Shown here in pieces: positions 44,779 through 54,440 of a stretch of DNA of 64,000 bases. Origin of the DNA: Isoetes taiwanensis (lineage: Eukaryota > Streptophyta > Lycopodiopsida > Isoetales > Isoetaceae); NCBI GenBank assembly GCA_021234155.1, contig JAJEKV010000045.1:10486631-10550630 (forward strand). The letters run 5' to 3'. The notes under the pieces were generated by a model. It was not told the DNA's origin and ran no database searches. It saw only the letters and a list, made by a program, of their open reading frames with translations. The translations under genes were made by a program, and so were the position numbers. The number at the start of each line of letters is the position of its first letter. Positions within the stretch are counted from its first letter, which is position 1.

Positions 44779-47712
44779 TTGTGTAAGAGTGTTTTGCTCG
44801 AACATTTGGCAGAAGGTGCTATCAAGGAGGAAGAATTGGAGGAAGAAGAACTCAAACATCTACATCCTATATTGGTAATCAATGCTAGTAGTGAAAAACA
44901 GGTTAGGGAAATCAAGATAGAAAAAAATGGACAAGAAAGAACTCTTTATGTTGGTGATATGTTTGAGGAAAAGAATGAATGCATGGTAATGGATTTCTTC
45001 AAAGAATGGAAAGATGTTTTTGCATGGGATTATAATGAGCTGATTGGTGTTGATAAAAACATTTGTGAATTTGAAATAAAAATTAAGGAAGGTGTCAACC
45101 CTGTGATGCAAAAACTAAGAAGGATTAATGTGGCTTTGCTAGACTTAATTAGAGAGGAGTTACTAAAAATGAAAGATGCAGGTGTGATCACTGAAATTTC
45201 AAATCCAGAATGGTTATCATGCATTGTGCCTGTTGAAAAAAAGAACAAAACTATCAGGATTTGTATTGATTATAGAGATTTGAACAAGGCCACTGTTAAA
45301 GACTGCTACCCTCTGCCTTTTTTGGAAGAGGTTTTACATGCTGTTGCAGGGAAGGAGATATACTCTTTTTTGGATGGCTTTTCAGGATTCAACCAAATTT
45401 CTGTAAAGTTAGAAGATCAACCAAAAACAGCTTTCATCACTCCATGGGGAACTTTTGCTATGAAGAGAATGCCTTTTGGTTTGATGAATGCTCCAGCAAC
45501 TTTTCAAAGAACAATGGATACTATATTCAAGGATATGCCTCCTACTGCTTTTAGAGTTTTTCTTGATGATCTCTGTTTGGGATCAACCTTGAGAGATCAT
45601 TTCAATTATCTAACTAAAATATGTGGCATGTGCAGGAAGGGAGGAGTGAGTTTAAACCCTAAGAAATGCGTATTTCTATGCTCCAAGGGAGGATTGTTAG
45701 GGCATGAGATTTCCTCTAAAGGGATTCAAGTGGCTGAGAGCAAAGTGGAAGCATTAAAAAAGCTTGCATCACCCAAAACTGTTAAGGAAGTAAAAAGTTT
45801 CTTAGGTATGGTAAGTTTTTTAAGAATGTATGTTCCTCACTTCTCTAATACTGTAGCTCCTATATCTGATCTCACCAAGGTAGGCAAATATACCAAGCAT
45901 GAGAGTAAGTTAATCATGGTAGAGTGGACTCAGACTTGCCAACTTGCCTTCGACAGTATTATACAAGCCATCTCCAATTCTGCACTTTTAAAACCTCCTG
46001 ATGCAACTAAACCTTTTGAAGCTTATATCAGTGTAACAAAAAGAGCTGTAGGGTTGGTTTTATTGCAAGAGGAAGGGGTGGTAACTTTTTCTAGCAAGAT
46101 TTGGTCTAATACTGAAATGAGGTACCCAAGGCTCGAGAAAAGTGCAGCAGCTCTTATGTTTTTGATTGATAGACAAGGACATCTTATCCAAAACAGTCAT
46201 ACTCAGGTGTATATGAAGCAAAATCCTTTGTCCTTGTTGTTCTCAAAAAAACAGCCTAAGGCCAAGATATGCAGATGGGCTTGTAAGATTCAAGAATATG
46301 ATATTGTTGTTAAAGTGATTAATTTGGTAAATGATCCCAGTACATATTTGACTAATATTTTGTTTGAGCAGGAAGATGAAGAAGGTTTGACTCATGAGGT
46401 TCAAGATGATGCAGGTGCTAATGTAAACCTTGTGCAGGAGGCAGATTGGCAAGCGAATATAAGAAGATATTTGGAATCAAATGAGATGCCAGAAGAACTC
46501 AACTCCAACCAAAAAAGAAGGTTCAAGGAGAAATGCAATAAGTTCAAGCTAATAGATAATGTGTTATGCAGGTATGACAAAGAGGGTATGATTTTGAGGT
46601 GTGTTGATGAAGAAGAAGCTAAGTTAGTGTTAGAAGCATGTCATGAAGGAGTATGTGGTGGACATTTTGCTGCAGATACTACAGCAAAAAAAATCTTGAG
46701 GGCTGGTTATTATTGGCCAACTCTCTTCAGGGACTGCTATGAGACAATCAAATGCTGCCATAAATGCCAAATTTTTGGTAGAAGAATTCTTCAATCAGCT
46801 GCCTTAACTGCCATAACTTCTCCAGGACCCTTCCAAGTCTGGGGACTTGACTTCATAGGACCTGTAGATCCACCTTCTTCTGCACAGCACCAGTATATTC
46901 TTGTAGCTACTGATTATTTTACAAAATGGGCTGAAGCTATTCCCCTGAGACAAGCAAATGCTTATACTACTGCTAGGTTTATCCATGAAAATATCTGTGC
47001 CAGATTTGGTGTCCCTTTCAAACTTATATCTGATAGAGGCAGCCAGTTTCTGAATGATGTTATAGCTACACTGCTAGCAACTCTCAAAGTAAGACATTCT
47101 AAGAGTTCATCCTATTATCCCCAAGGCAATGGCCAGGCAGAATCCACTAACAAAGTGCTCAAAACTATCCTCAAAAAGACTATTAGTGTCTCAAAAAAGG
47201 ATTGGCATTTGAAGTTGCATGATGCTCTGTGGGCTTACAGAACTACAACTAAAACCTCGACCAAACATACACCTTTTAGTCTAGTTTATGGGGTAGAATC
47301 TATCATTCCAGTAGAGCTTGAGCTTCCATCTTTGAGAATGGCTTTGAAATTAAATTTGGAAATAGGGGAAGCACTTGAAGAAAGGTGTGTACGGCTTATG
47401 CAACTAGAAGAGCATAGATATGAGGCTGAAAATGCTATACTATTAAAAAAGGCTAAAGATCTAGCAGCCTTCAAAGCAGCACACAAATTGCAAGGTACCT
47501 TGAAAGATGGAGAGCTAGTCCTAAAATGGAATAAGGCAAGGGAAGACTGTGCTAGCAAATTTGAAGAGTCGTGGGAAGGGCCTTTGAAGTTTGAGAACCA
47601 AAGAAAGCCAAGATTCATATTGGTTGAAGTCTATACCGAGAAGGAAGAATCTTACCAAATCCTATCAACATTTTACATCTTAAGAGGTATTGGCGTGACA
47701 TGTTGCCCTTAG
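44779..47712 (+). CDS. gypsy unit B pol: RT, RNase H, integrase (977 codons open)
   Basis: The best preserved pol of the window. RT spans about residues 100-350 (YRDLNKATVKDCYPLPF, MPFGLMNAPATFQRTMD, catalytic FLDD near 261). The gypsy RNase H is at about 405-500. The integrase zinc-binding region is near 620-670 (CHEGVCGGHF...CHKCQ), and the integrase catalytic core has WGLDFIGPV (Asp, ~690), LISDRGSQF (Asp, ~750) and GNGQAESTNK (Glu, ~786). After about residue 930 the C-terminus diverges from unit A at GAGTCGTGG versus GAGCTGTGG and reads KFENQRKPRF, so the native C-terminus is probably lost. Together these activities copy RNA to DNA and insert it. Confidence 0.88.
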   Translation: MCKSVLLEHLAEGAIKEEELEEEELKHLHPILVINASSEKQVREIKIEKNGQERTLYVGDMFEEKNECMVMDFFKEWKDVFAWDYNELIGVDKNICEFEIKIKEGVNPVMQKLRRINVALLDLIREELLKMKDAGVITEISNPEWLSCIVPVEKKNKTIRICIDYRDLNKATVKDCYPLPFLEEVLHAVAGKEIYSFLDGFSGFNQISVKLEDQPKTAFITPWGTFAMKRMPFGLMNAPATFQRTMDTIFKDMPPTAFRVFLDDLCLGSTLRDHFNYLTKICGMCRKGGVSLNPKKCVFLCSKGGLLGHEISSKGIQVAESKVEALKKLASPKTVKEVKSFLGMVSFLRMYVPHFSNTVAPISDLTKVGKYTKHESKLIMVEWTQTCQLAFDSIIQAISNSALLKPPDATKPFEAYISVTKRAVGLVLLQEEGVVTFSSKIWSNTEMRYPRLEKSAAALMFLIDRQGHLIQNSHTQVYMKQNPLSLLFSKKQPKAKICRWACKIQEYDIVVKVINLVNDPSTYLTNILFEQEDEEGLTHEVQDDAGANVNLVQEADWQANIRRYLESNEMPEELNSNQKRRFKEKCNKFKLIDNVLCRYDKEGMILRCVDEEEAKLVLEACHEGVCGGHFAADTTAKKILRAGYYWPTLFRDCYETIKCCHKCQIFGRRILQSAALTAITSPGPFQVWGLDFIGPVDPPSSAQHQYILVATDYFTKWAEAIPLRQANAYTTARFIHENICARFGVPFKLISDRGSQFLNDVIATLLATLKVRHSKSSSYYPQGNGQAESTNKVLKTILKKTISVSKKDWHLKLHDALWAYRTTTKTSTKHTPFSLVYGVESIIPVELELPSLRMALKLNLEIGEALEERCVRLMQLEEHRYEAENAILLKKAKDLAAFKAAHKLQGTLKDGELVLKWNKAREDCASKFEESWEGPLKFENQRKPRFILVEVYTEKEESYQILSTFYILRGIGVTCCP

Positions 47713-48562
47713 TCTATTTGAATAAACCTTGTTGTTTAGATGTTAGAGTAGAAGGTGTCGTTAGATAAAAGTGTTTTTGCAAAGGCAATAGGTATTACTC
47801 TTAAAGTCTTGATTTATCTTAAGATAGTTCATTTATAGCAATTGATAAATAGAATAGGCGTTGTGTTAGATAAAAAGTGTTCCTTGCAAATGCAAAGTAG
47901 GTATTATTCCTTTAGTCTTTGATTTATTTTAAGTTAGTTCATTTATAGCAATTGATAAATTAATGTCCTTGGTTCTAATGTGAAGAAGTTGAGAAAATGT
48001 TTATTTCAACGCTACAAGTACATGAGGCTCGGGTTTGTTTCTTCCTAATATTATACTTTGCCATGCGGGACCACCCTCTTGATTTCACCTTACACCTTTA
48101 TTCACTTCTCGACCATTCACCTTGATGAGCATGCTGTCTTCACTTCCACCACCGACAAAGACATTTTATGCTAACCTTAATTGATTTTGCATAACAGGTA
48201 CACCCTCTGCTCTTCATTCATAAACCTTCCATTCTGTTCAAGAGTAGTCCACCATTCATACTTCATCATTTTTCTACTCTGCCCTGAGTATACATTCATA
48301 TCCCAGAAAAAGCTGCCACCATATCACCACATGGCAGCTAGATGTTGAACTGATTCTTGTACTGTCATTGCAGGTTCACCCTCTTGTTCATTCATTTTCA
48401 TCTGACACACTCAAGGCTTGCTTTCATATAAACTTGCTTCCCAAATATCTTCTCCCATAATTGCCATCCATTCCATCCATCATGGCAACGTCGCATCTTT
48501 GCAAGAAGGAATTAATGTCTTGAGAAATTTCGGAGAACCCGCCTCTTCTTTTTTTAGCATGA
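47713..48562 (+). other. gypsy unit B 3' untranslated region
   Basis: Same as 40129-40960 but with changes at nearly every CAG/CTG (for example GGCAGTGCG to GAAGGTGTCG near 47752, CAGGACC to CGGGACC at 48066, CCACCAGACAG to CCACCGACAAAG near 48150 and ACATTCTGCATGCTG to ACGTCGCATCTTTG near 48488). No coding function is seen. Confidence 0.75.
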
Positions 48563-51000
48563 TGCTGCCACTCATGGCAGCATAGAAGAACCATTAGCAT
48601 TTCTAAATACATGGTTCAATAAGCACATAAGGAGTATTTGAAGTTGCAACTTTGAAGACCATTCGAAAAAACTACAAAAGACACAAGGACTTGAAGAACC
48701 AAAGAAGGACATTCACTTGAGAAAGCATTAAAGGAGTATTTTGGCTAAATGGGAGGTCACAAGGCAAGTTACTAAATTTGAAGCCCTATTGAAGATTTGC
48801 AAGATCACAACTTGGTATGATATCTTGATTTGAGCATTGAAGTTGATATTCTTAAAGTTCTTGAAGAATTGCCTAGCCATTCTCTTTCATTCTATGTCTT
48901 GAGTCATTCTCTCCATTCCATGTCTAGCCTTCTTCTTCCACATTTCCATTTCCTCTCATTACATACTATGGTGTTGGTAACATTTCTTTCCCTAGTCAAA
49001 TGAAACACACACTCCATGTTCCATCCACCCACTCACCAAAGTCAAGCATTAGGGAGCCTCATGAATTCATTTCAAAAGTACCTAGAGTTATACCTACTAG
49101 GTCTTACAAAAGAAGGACAAAAGCAAGACGTGTCCAACTAGGCAAGAAGTGAACTCCCTAGTAGCATCCCATGTCAAAAAATTGCAAAAGATACAAAAAT
49201 CCACTTCATCATTCATAATTCCACTTCACCACTCATATCACACGTGTCACCCATATCATCCATACTTCATGCCACCTCACCAACAAAATCATCATTTTTT
49301 GACTAGGGAAAAAATGGTTACCAACCCTTAAGTGCCACATCTTCACCATTTTTTTGCCACCTCACCAAGTCCCATGCTTAGTCATTTCATCTTTTTTCCA
49401 AAAAAATCAAAGTGTTCCATTTGAAAATTTGATGTTACTATCTGGTAGCCCTCATGAAAACATGCCACCTGGCACAAACATTCTTGAAAAAAGAATTTAT
49501 ATTGACCTTCTAAATGGCCTTCTTGGGGCGCGTGCCTTTTTGAAAAAATGATAAAACCTACCTACATTTACCCCCCCATCTATCTACCCTCTCATCCTCT
49601 GCCAAGTGGCGTCCCCCCTGGCATGCCAAGTCGAAACACGAGCCGAGCTTGGCGTGGGAGGAGACCACGTAATTAGAAGACCTGGCAATGGATCTGTATT
49701 TATACCTTGGCTTCTTTTTCCATTCCGGCCTGTGGGATATTTCTTCACAAGAAAAATCAAGAACCCTAAGATTTGCAGGCCAAGAAACGGATTTTTAGCA
49801 GCTGGGAACTACCTAATCATGACTATATCCTCCCGATTTAACTTGAGTGATCCCAAGAACTCCAAACCTGTGCTAAATGACGGATAATCTGTTGGATCTT
49901 GCAAGAATTGGAACAGAACAAGGCATTTTCAAAAGGGGGCAAATCGACTAAGGAAATTTCAAGGGCTTTTGCGCATTTGGGAGATTGTTGATGCGAAATA
50001 CATGTCAGTGCGATCTTCTGCTTGTGAATTCGACCTTCCTTGCTGCATCAATTTACTTGATTGAGCAGTAAAGCTGACCAATTATTCTGTCCGATCCCGG
50101 AAGTATTATTGACTCCTGAATTGTGAGTTATTTGAAGTTATGTGAAACTCCTGTTATGATTGCCAAGTGAATGAAAATCCGACTTTGGTATAATTTCCTT
50201 TTCTCAACTTCCTTTTAAAAGAAAGTTTATGCATATCCGCTAAATATCGTTCTATTTTTTTTTTAATTCTATTGAACATTAGAAAGATCCTACATAGGCT
50301 TCTTAGGAATAGTCATCCTGCATTCAAAGAAAACATAAAAATATAAATATTAGTCAAAGCTATCTAGCTATCTGATAAGAGTCAAAAAACTATCTTTTCG
50401 TTACAAATCTCTCTAGTAAAGGTCCAGTCCATATATAATTATCAAAACCTCAGTAATTCTCTTCTATTTTGTCTCAGGGAAAACAAAAAACATCTAGATA
50501 AATATCTCTGTCATCAAAAACACAGTCTGTCAGTGGCAAATTTTTCTCTGTTCATTCAGCATTCTAAGTAAACCCCAAAAAAGGTGTTGCACCTTACCTA
50601 CAGGAGCAATTTGATCAGTCTCAGTTGTCCCAGATCAAAAATAATATCCCACAAAACATTTGAGAATTTCTGTTCTCTGCCGAGAGTATTGACCAATTTT
50701 TGACTAGGTCAGGCATATATTTTTCAAGTATCTAGAACTGTCTGACTTCGAAAAGAATTTTGCACTACTTTAATATCAAGTGTTGGGATCACACTCATAC
50801 TTTTTTCAAGTAAAATCCTTCAGTTATTTGTACTTGGTATTGAAAAGAGGAAACAGGGTTTTTTCTTGAAATGGGAAAGCTGTACTAACAGGTTTGTGGT
50901 GAGAAGTTTTTGCAAAATTTAGGTTCAGAGTGGTTGCCTGAAGCAACCTGGAGGTCCTAAACCATTCTAGTTGAGGGTTTTGCCAGGATTACCCTCAACA
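48563..51000 (+). repeat. gypsy LTR 3 (3', full length, 2.44 kb)
   Basis: Matches LTRs 1 and 2 for the first ~1.4 kb and continues for a further 1,040 bp not found elsewhere in the window, ending CCTCAACA just before CTATC. TG...CA ends, the 5 bp target duplication and the short intron left on excision all support this right boundary. The alternative, an LTR of 1.34 kb ending TTGCA at 49903, would leave no target duplication. Confidence 0.65.
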
Positions 51001-51035
51001 CTATCATCATGCAATCATGCAATTTGTGGTTGTAG

Positions 51036-51323
51036 GTCCAAATAGAAGCTGCCATGGAAGGCTTTGTTTCTGGTGAAATCATGCAATGCAATTATGCAGA
51101 TGGAGTGAATGTTGTTGAAGAGGAGGTTGCAAATGAGGCAGAGGTTGCTGATTTAGAGAGAGTGGGAGTTGTAGATGTAGTGGATGAAGATGATTCAGAA
51201 GTGAACAGGTTAGTTGAAAAGGACATTGCAGAAGGGCATTTTACTGGTGAGGATTCTATTGCAGATGTAGTGGATGAAGATGATTCAGAAGTGAACAGGT
51301 TAGTTGAAAAGGACATTGCGTAG
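51036..51323 (+). CDS. pogo/Tigger-like transposase gene, exon 4
   Basis: A GGTTGTAG acceptor at 51035 is followed, in the phase 0 demanded by exon 3, by an open frame beginning VQIEAAMEGFVSGEIMQCNY and rich in Glu, Asp and Val. A 90 bp unit is tandemly duplicated (51171-51260 and 51261-51350; each encodes DVVDEDDSEVNRLVEKDIA). The frame ends at a TAG at 51321, where the first unit has GCAGAAGGG and the second GCGTAGAAAGG. The acidic tail is typical of C-termini of pogo-type proteins, but this exon is assigned by phase, not homology. The true end may lie further downstream. Confidence 0.5.
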   Translation, partial: VQIEAAMEGFVSGEIMQCNYADGVNVVEEEVANEAEVADLERVGVVDVVDEDDSEVNRLVEKDIAEGHFTGEDSIADVVDEDDSEVNRLVEKDIA

Positions 51324-51350
51324 AAAGGCGGTTTTCTTGGTGAGGATTCT

Positions 51351-53351
51351 AGTTTCTTTCAAGACGGCCCGATTACACGAAAAGTCCCGATGAAATTGGG
51401 TGCTCATGGGAGGACACCCATGAATGCTTTCATGATCTTGATTACGGAGCTCAACCAATTGTACCTAATGCTCAACAAAATGCAAAAAGAAATGAGCGTA
51501 ATTTGACTCTTCAATGTTTGTTTACTCGATCCATCCAACGGATGCGGCTCTTGGCTTGAACCACGAAGTGGCATGAATCTCGCAATGGTAGACCAAAGAG
51601 AACAAAGACTTTAAATAGTCTCAGTATGCTGACTTTGTTTAATATTAAGTCTACAACTTGTAGACTTTTGTAGTAATCGGTTTTGGCATTTTGCGGACTT
51701 AACCCCTCACGGAATTTTGTGATGCCAAAATCAGATTTTTTTCGTAATGGAAATGGAGCGAAGACATTGCTTCCAATCTGTTTTTGTGTTTGCTTCCAAT
51801 CTGTTTTTGTGTTCATTTTCTGTATATAGGAATGTTTGTGTGGAAAATTGCGGCCTAGAAAATTGGCGGGCCAGCGTCGTGCGCGGAGAATATTTCGAAT
51901 TCTGACTTACCTAAACATTCTTTACTAACGATGAAAATAGGGTGGGCCGTTTACGCAAAAAGTTACCGCATTTATTCTTTTCTCTCTTCCTGCCGTCTCT
52001 CCGGCTATGGCGCGCATTGGCGCCAAGGAGTTTGGCTAGAGGCGTCGGCTTGGTTTTACGTCATTTGGGGCGGTTTGGTACGTGGAATCGGCTATTCGGT
52101 TTTTTTCAAGTGGAGCGCCACTCTTTTTTGCCGTTCTTGGAGCATTTTACTATTTCTCGAGTTTATTGAAGCTTTATAGGCGCAGCTCCTCTGTTTTTCC
52201 ATAGTTTTGTGGTAAGTAGTTGATTATTCATGCTTTCTTGCTATTCTTGCTTTTATTGCTTCGATTTTTTATATATCAGGGCTTCTAGCGTGCTAGGACG
52301 AGTTTCTTGGCCCCTCGCACAAGTTCTTGAAGCTACTTAATGCTGTGGACGAGTTTCTTGGAGCAAAGCAAGCTTACGGCTATGGAGGTAAAAAATAGAG
52401 CACGAGGGATCTAATAAGTGACCAGTCGGCCATTGATGCCTTTTTGTCGCTTTTCAGGTCTGTCGTCGATCATATCTACAAGCAAAGAGGCTTTTCATTT
52501 CTGCAAAAAGGGTTCTGAGCATCTGCAGTCTGAATTTCTGCCAACCTACTAGCAAGAAGAGGTCGGACAGAGCAAAGAGAAGACGGAGTAGCAAACCATT
52601 TATTGAAAGTATTTTGTAGCCGAATCCATGATTTTGGTCACAGATTCGTCAAGAGTCTGAGCTCAGTGTAGACACTGGGTTTTTTATTCTAGGTTAAAAA
52701 TATGTCATTTTTACAGGAATAGCTTGTTTATTGGCATGACTCCGTGTGATCCCAGAATTAGTAATTCCGGGAAAGAATGTCTGCCACGTGGCAGACAGAG
52801 ATTGGCGGATAGGGCAGAAACTGACCCACCCTATTTTTACGTAACTATTAGGCTTCGTTGGGGGCCATTCTGTGGAATGTGAAGGTCCATTTTAGGACTG
52901 TTGGTGCTCCAAAAGAGGGCAGGTTTTGTTCCAATATTGGGCAGGATGTGGACCATGAAGGGCTGTAGCAAGACCATTATCAGGCACTTTGTGGACACTC
53001 AAAGGCTGCTGCGAGTCCATCACTGGGCAAAGGTTAGTCCAGAAATGTCATGTTTTTTAGTTGGTATTTTTAGGTAGTAGACATTTTTTTCCCACCCCAA
53101 ATCTTCTGTAAACATGTTAAGAACATCTTGAACTGTCACAATTTGCCTGCTCCGTGTTGTTTAGGTAGATTTTGGGTGCTCCAGGATGGTTCAAATTCTT
53201 ATTTGCACCAACTGTGGGCACCTTACTCTATTTATTTTTTATAAGGCGGCCAGCACCACTATCCCCTGCCAAGAAGCAGAAGCAAAGCTCCATAACATAA
53301 GGGACTTAGTGTTTTGGTTCTACTTGTCAGCCATCACATAAAGGTCCGGCC
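51351..53351. other. no recognised gene; upstream region of the lectin kinase
   Basis: Short frames at 51931-52179 have no recognisable domain. A TTGCTTCCAATCTGTTTTTG duplication lies at about 51770-51806. A possible TATA-like TTTATTTTTTATAAGG lies at 53230-53246, about 110 bp upstream of the kinase start codon. Confidence 0.4.
52779..52796. promoter_or_regulatory. 18 bp palindrome with central G-box
   Basis: GTCTGCCACGTGGCAGAC is a perfect palindrome around CACGTG, the G-box bound by bZIP and bHLH factors, about 570 bp upstream of the lectin kinase start. The same CCACGTGGCAG core lies inside both copia LTRs (55190 and 60318 areas). Function is inferred from the motif. Confidence 0.5.
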
Positions 53352-54290
53352 ATGAGGATGCTTCATTCACTTTTTGAGCTCCTTTCTTATCTCTATGCAT
53401 ATTTGCTGTGTTCGGGCCTTCGCGTCCTTAAGTTTTTTATCATTCTTCATATGCTCGGCATTCATGGTGCAGTAGCCGGAAATCAGAGCTTCTCTGTCAT
53501 CTTGGATTCTAATCATCTGAACCCTTCAATCGCACTCCGTGGGGATGCATTCCAATATCCAGATTACATCGAGGTAAATGCTAATCAGACGTATAGTCAT
53601 GGGCGCCTATTCTACACCCATCCCCTGCACTTGCTGGACCCTTTAAATTCGAGTCTGGTTTCTTTTAGCACATCCTTCACATTCCAATTTGTGAAGGTAA
53701 CCACCAGGCCAGGAGACGGGCTGGGGTTCTTCATATCCGCACAGATGGCAGATCCTCCTCCTGATAACCCATGGTTAAGTTTGTACAATTCATCTAGCAA
53801 AGGAGATTCTGCAAATCATTTGTTTGCAGTAGAGTTCCAAAGCTGGCCGAGGGGTGATACTGTGAATGCTAATGCTGGGATTGGAATATCCGTGAATGGT
53901 GTACTACCTACAGCAACTGTGGTTCCGCCAGAGTGGTTAAGATTTGATAAACTTTCTGCATTGATGACTGCTTGGATAGACTACAGGGCTCTGAGCAAGA
54001 CCCTTGAAGTGAGGTTAGCAAGAGATACCGTGAAGCCAGAAGGGGCATTACTCACTTGGTCAGTGAACAACATGGGGGATTTAATCATGGACACCATGTA
54101 TGTTGGATTTGGGGCTGCCAGTGGCGGTCTTATTGAGATGCACAGGCTATACACATGGAATTTTAGTATCATAACAGAGGCTCCTGGACCAAATTCTAGT
54201 TCTACGAATCTAGTAAAAGAGAAGAAAAGCTTGCTTGTGCCAGTGTTATCAGCTTCAGCTGGCGTAGTGGCCTTCATTTTATCGTTTGCA
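53352..54290 (+). pseudogene. L-type lectin receptor kinase: signal peptide, legume-lectin domain, first membrane segment
   Basis: The frame starts with a hydrophobic leader (start at 53352 or a later Met), then a legume-lectin (Lectin_legB) fold: GNQSFSVIL, FSTSFTFQF, GDGLGFFISA, HLFAVEFQS, AWIDYRALSKTLEVRLA, MYVGFGAASGG, then LYTWNFS. The usual acidic and Asn metal ligands after VEF (VEFDT-x-x-N) are not conserved here (VEFQSWPRGDT), so sugar binding via Ca/Mn is doubtful. A membrane helix (LLVPVLSASAGVVAFILSFAG) follows. The frame runs into a 146 bp tandem duplication and ends at a TAA at 54318. In plants such proteins are plasma-membrane receptors, often in defence or self/non-self signalling. 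Confidence 0.85.
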
Positions 54291-54440
54291 GGCTATACAC
54301 ATGGAATTTTAGTATCATAACAGAGGCTCCTCCATCTCATAATTCTAGTTCTAGGAATCTAGCAAACGAGAAGAAAAAATTGCTTGTGCCTGTGTTATCA
54401 GCTTCAGCTGGCGTAGTGGCCTTCATTTTATTGTTTGCAG
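54144..54440 (+). repeat. tandem duplication of the stalk and membrane-segment coding sequence
   Basis: Unit 1 (about 54145-54290) and unit 2 (about 54291-54440) both run from GGCTATACACATGGAATTTT through TCTAGTTCTA and GTTATCAGCTTCAGCTGG to TTTGCAG. Period 146 bp, not a multiple of three, so the frame entering unit 2 is wrong and meets TAA at 54318. Unit 2 has small differences (CATCTCATAATTC versus GACCAAATTC). Confidence 0.9.

Larger units (their letters stand above)
33350..51005 (+). mobile_element. tandem Ty3/gypsy array (LTR-internal-LTR-internal-LTR)
   Basis: Three copies of one LTR sequence (33355, 40961, 48563) alternate with two nearly identical internal regions encoding gag, protease, RNase H, RT, RNase H and integrase. 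The first LTR starts TGCTGCC and the last ends CCTCAACA, with CTATC on both outer sides (33350-33354 and 51001-51005) as a 5 bp target duplication. Removing one target copy plus the array leaves a 79 bp intron with GTAAAG donor, TACTAAC branch point and TTGTAG acceptor. Sharing of the central LTR points to unequal recombination between LTRs of one insertion. No chromodomain was seen. Confidence 0.85.

Noticed and set aside
34858-47712. Treating all gypsy frameshifts as natural decay
   Set aside because: The clustering of differences on CAG/CTG triplets makes a consensus error more likely for most of them; called pseudogene only where the written sequence is broken.
54290-54320. Normal stop codon of a soluble lectin at 54318
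   Set aside because: The stop arises only because the 146 bp duplication shifts the frame; the kinase sequence downstream is well conserved.
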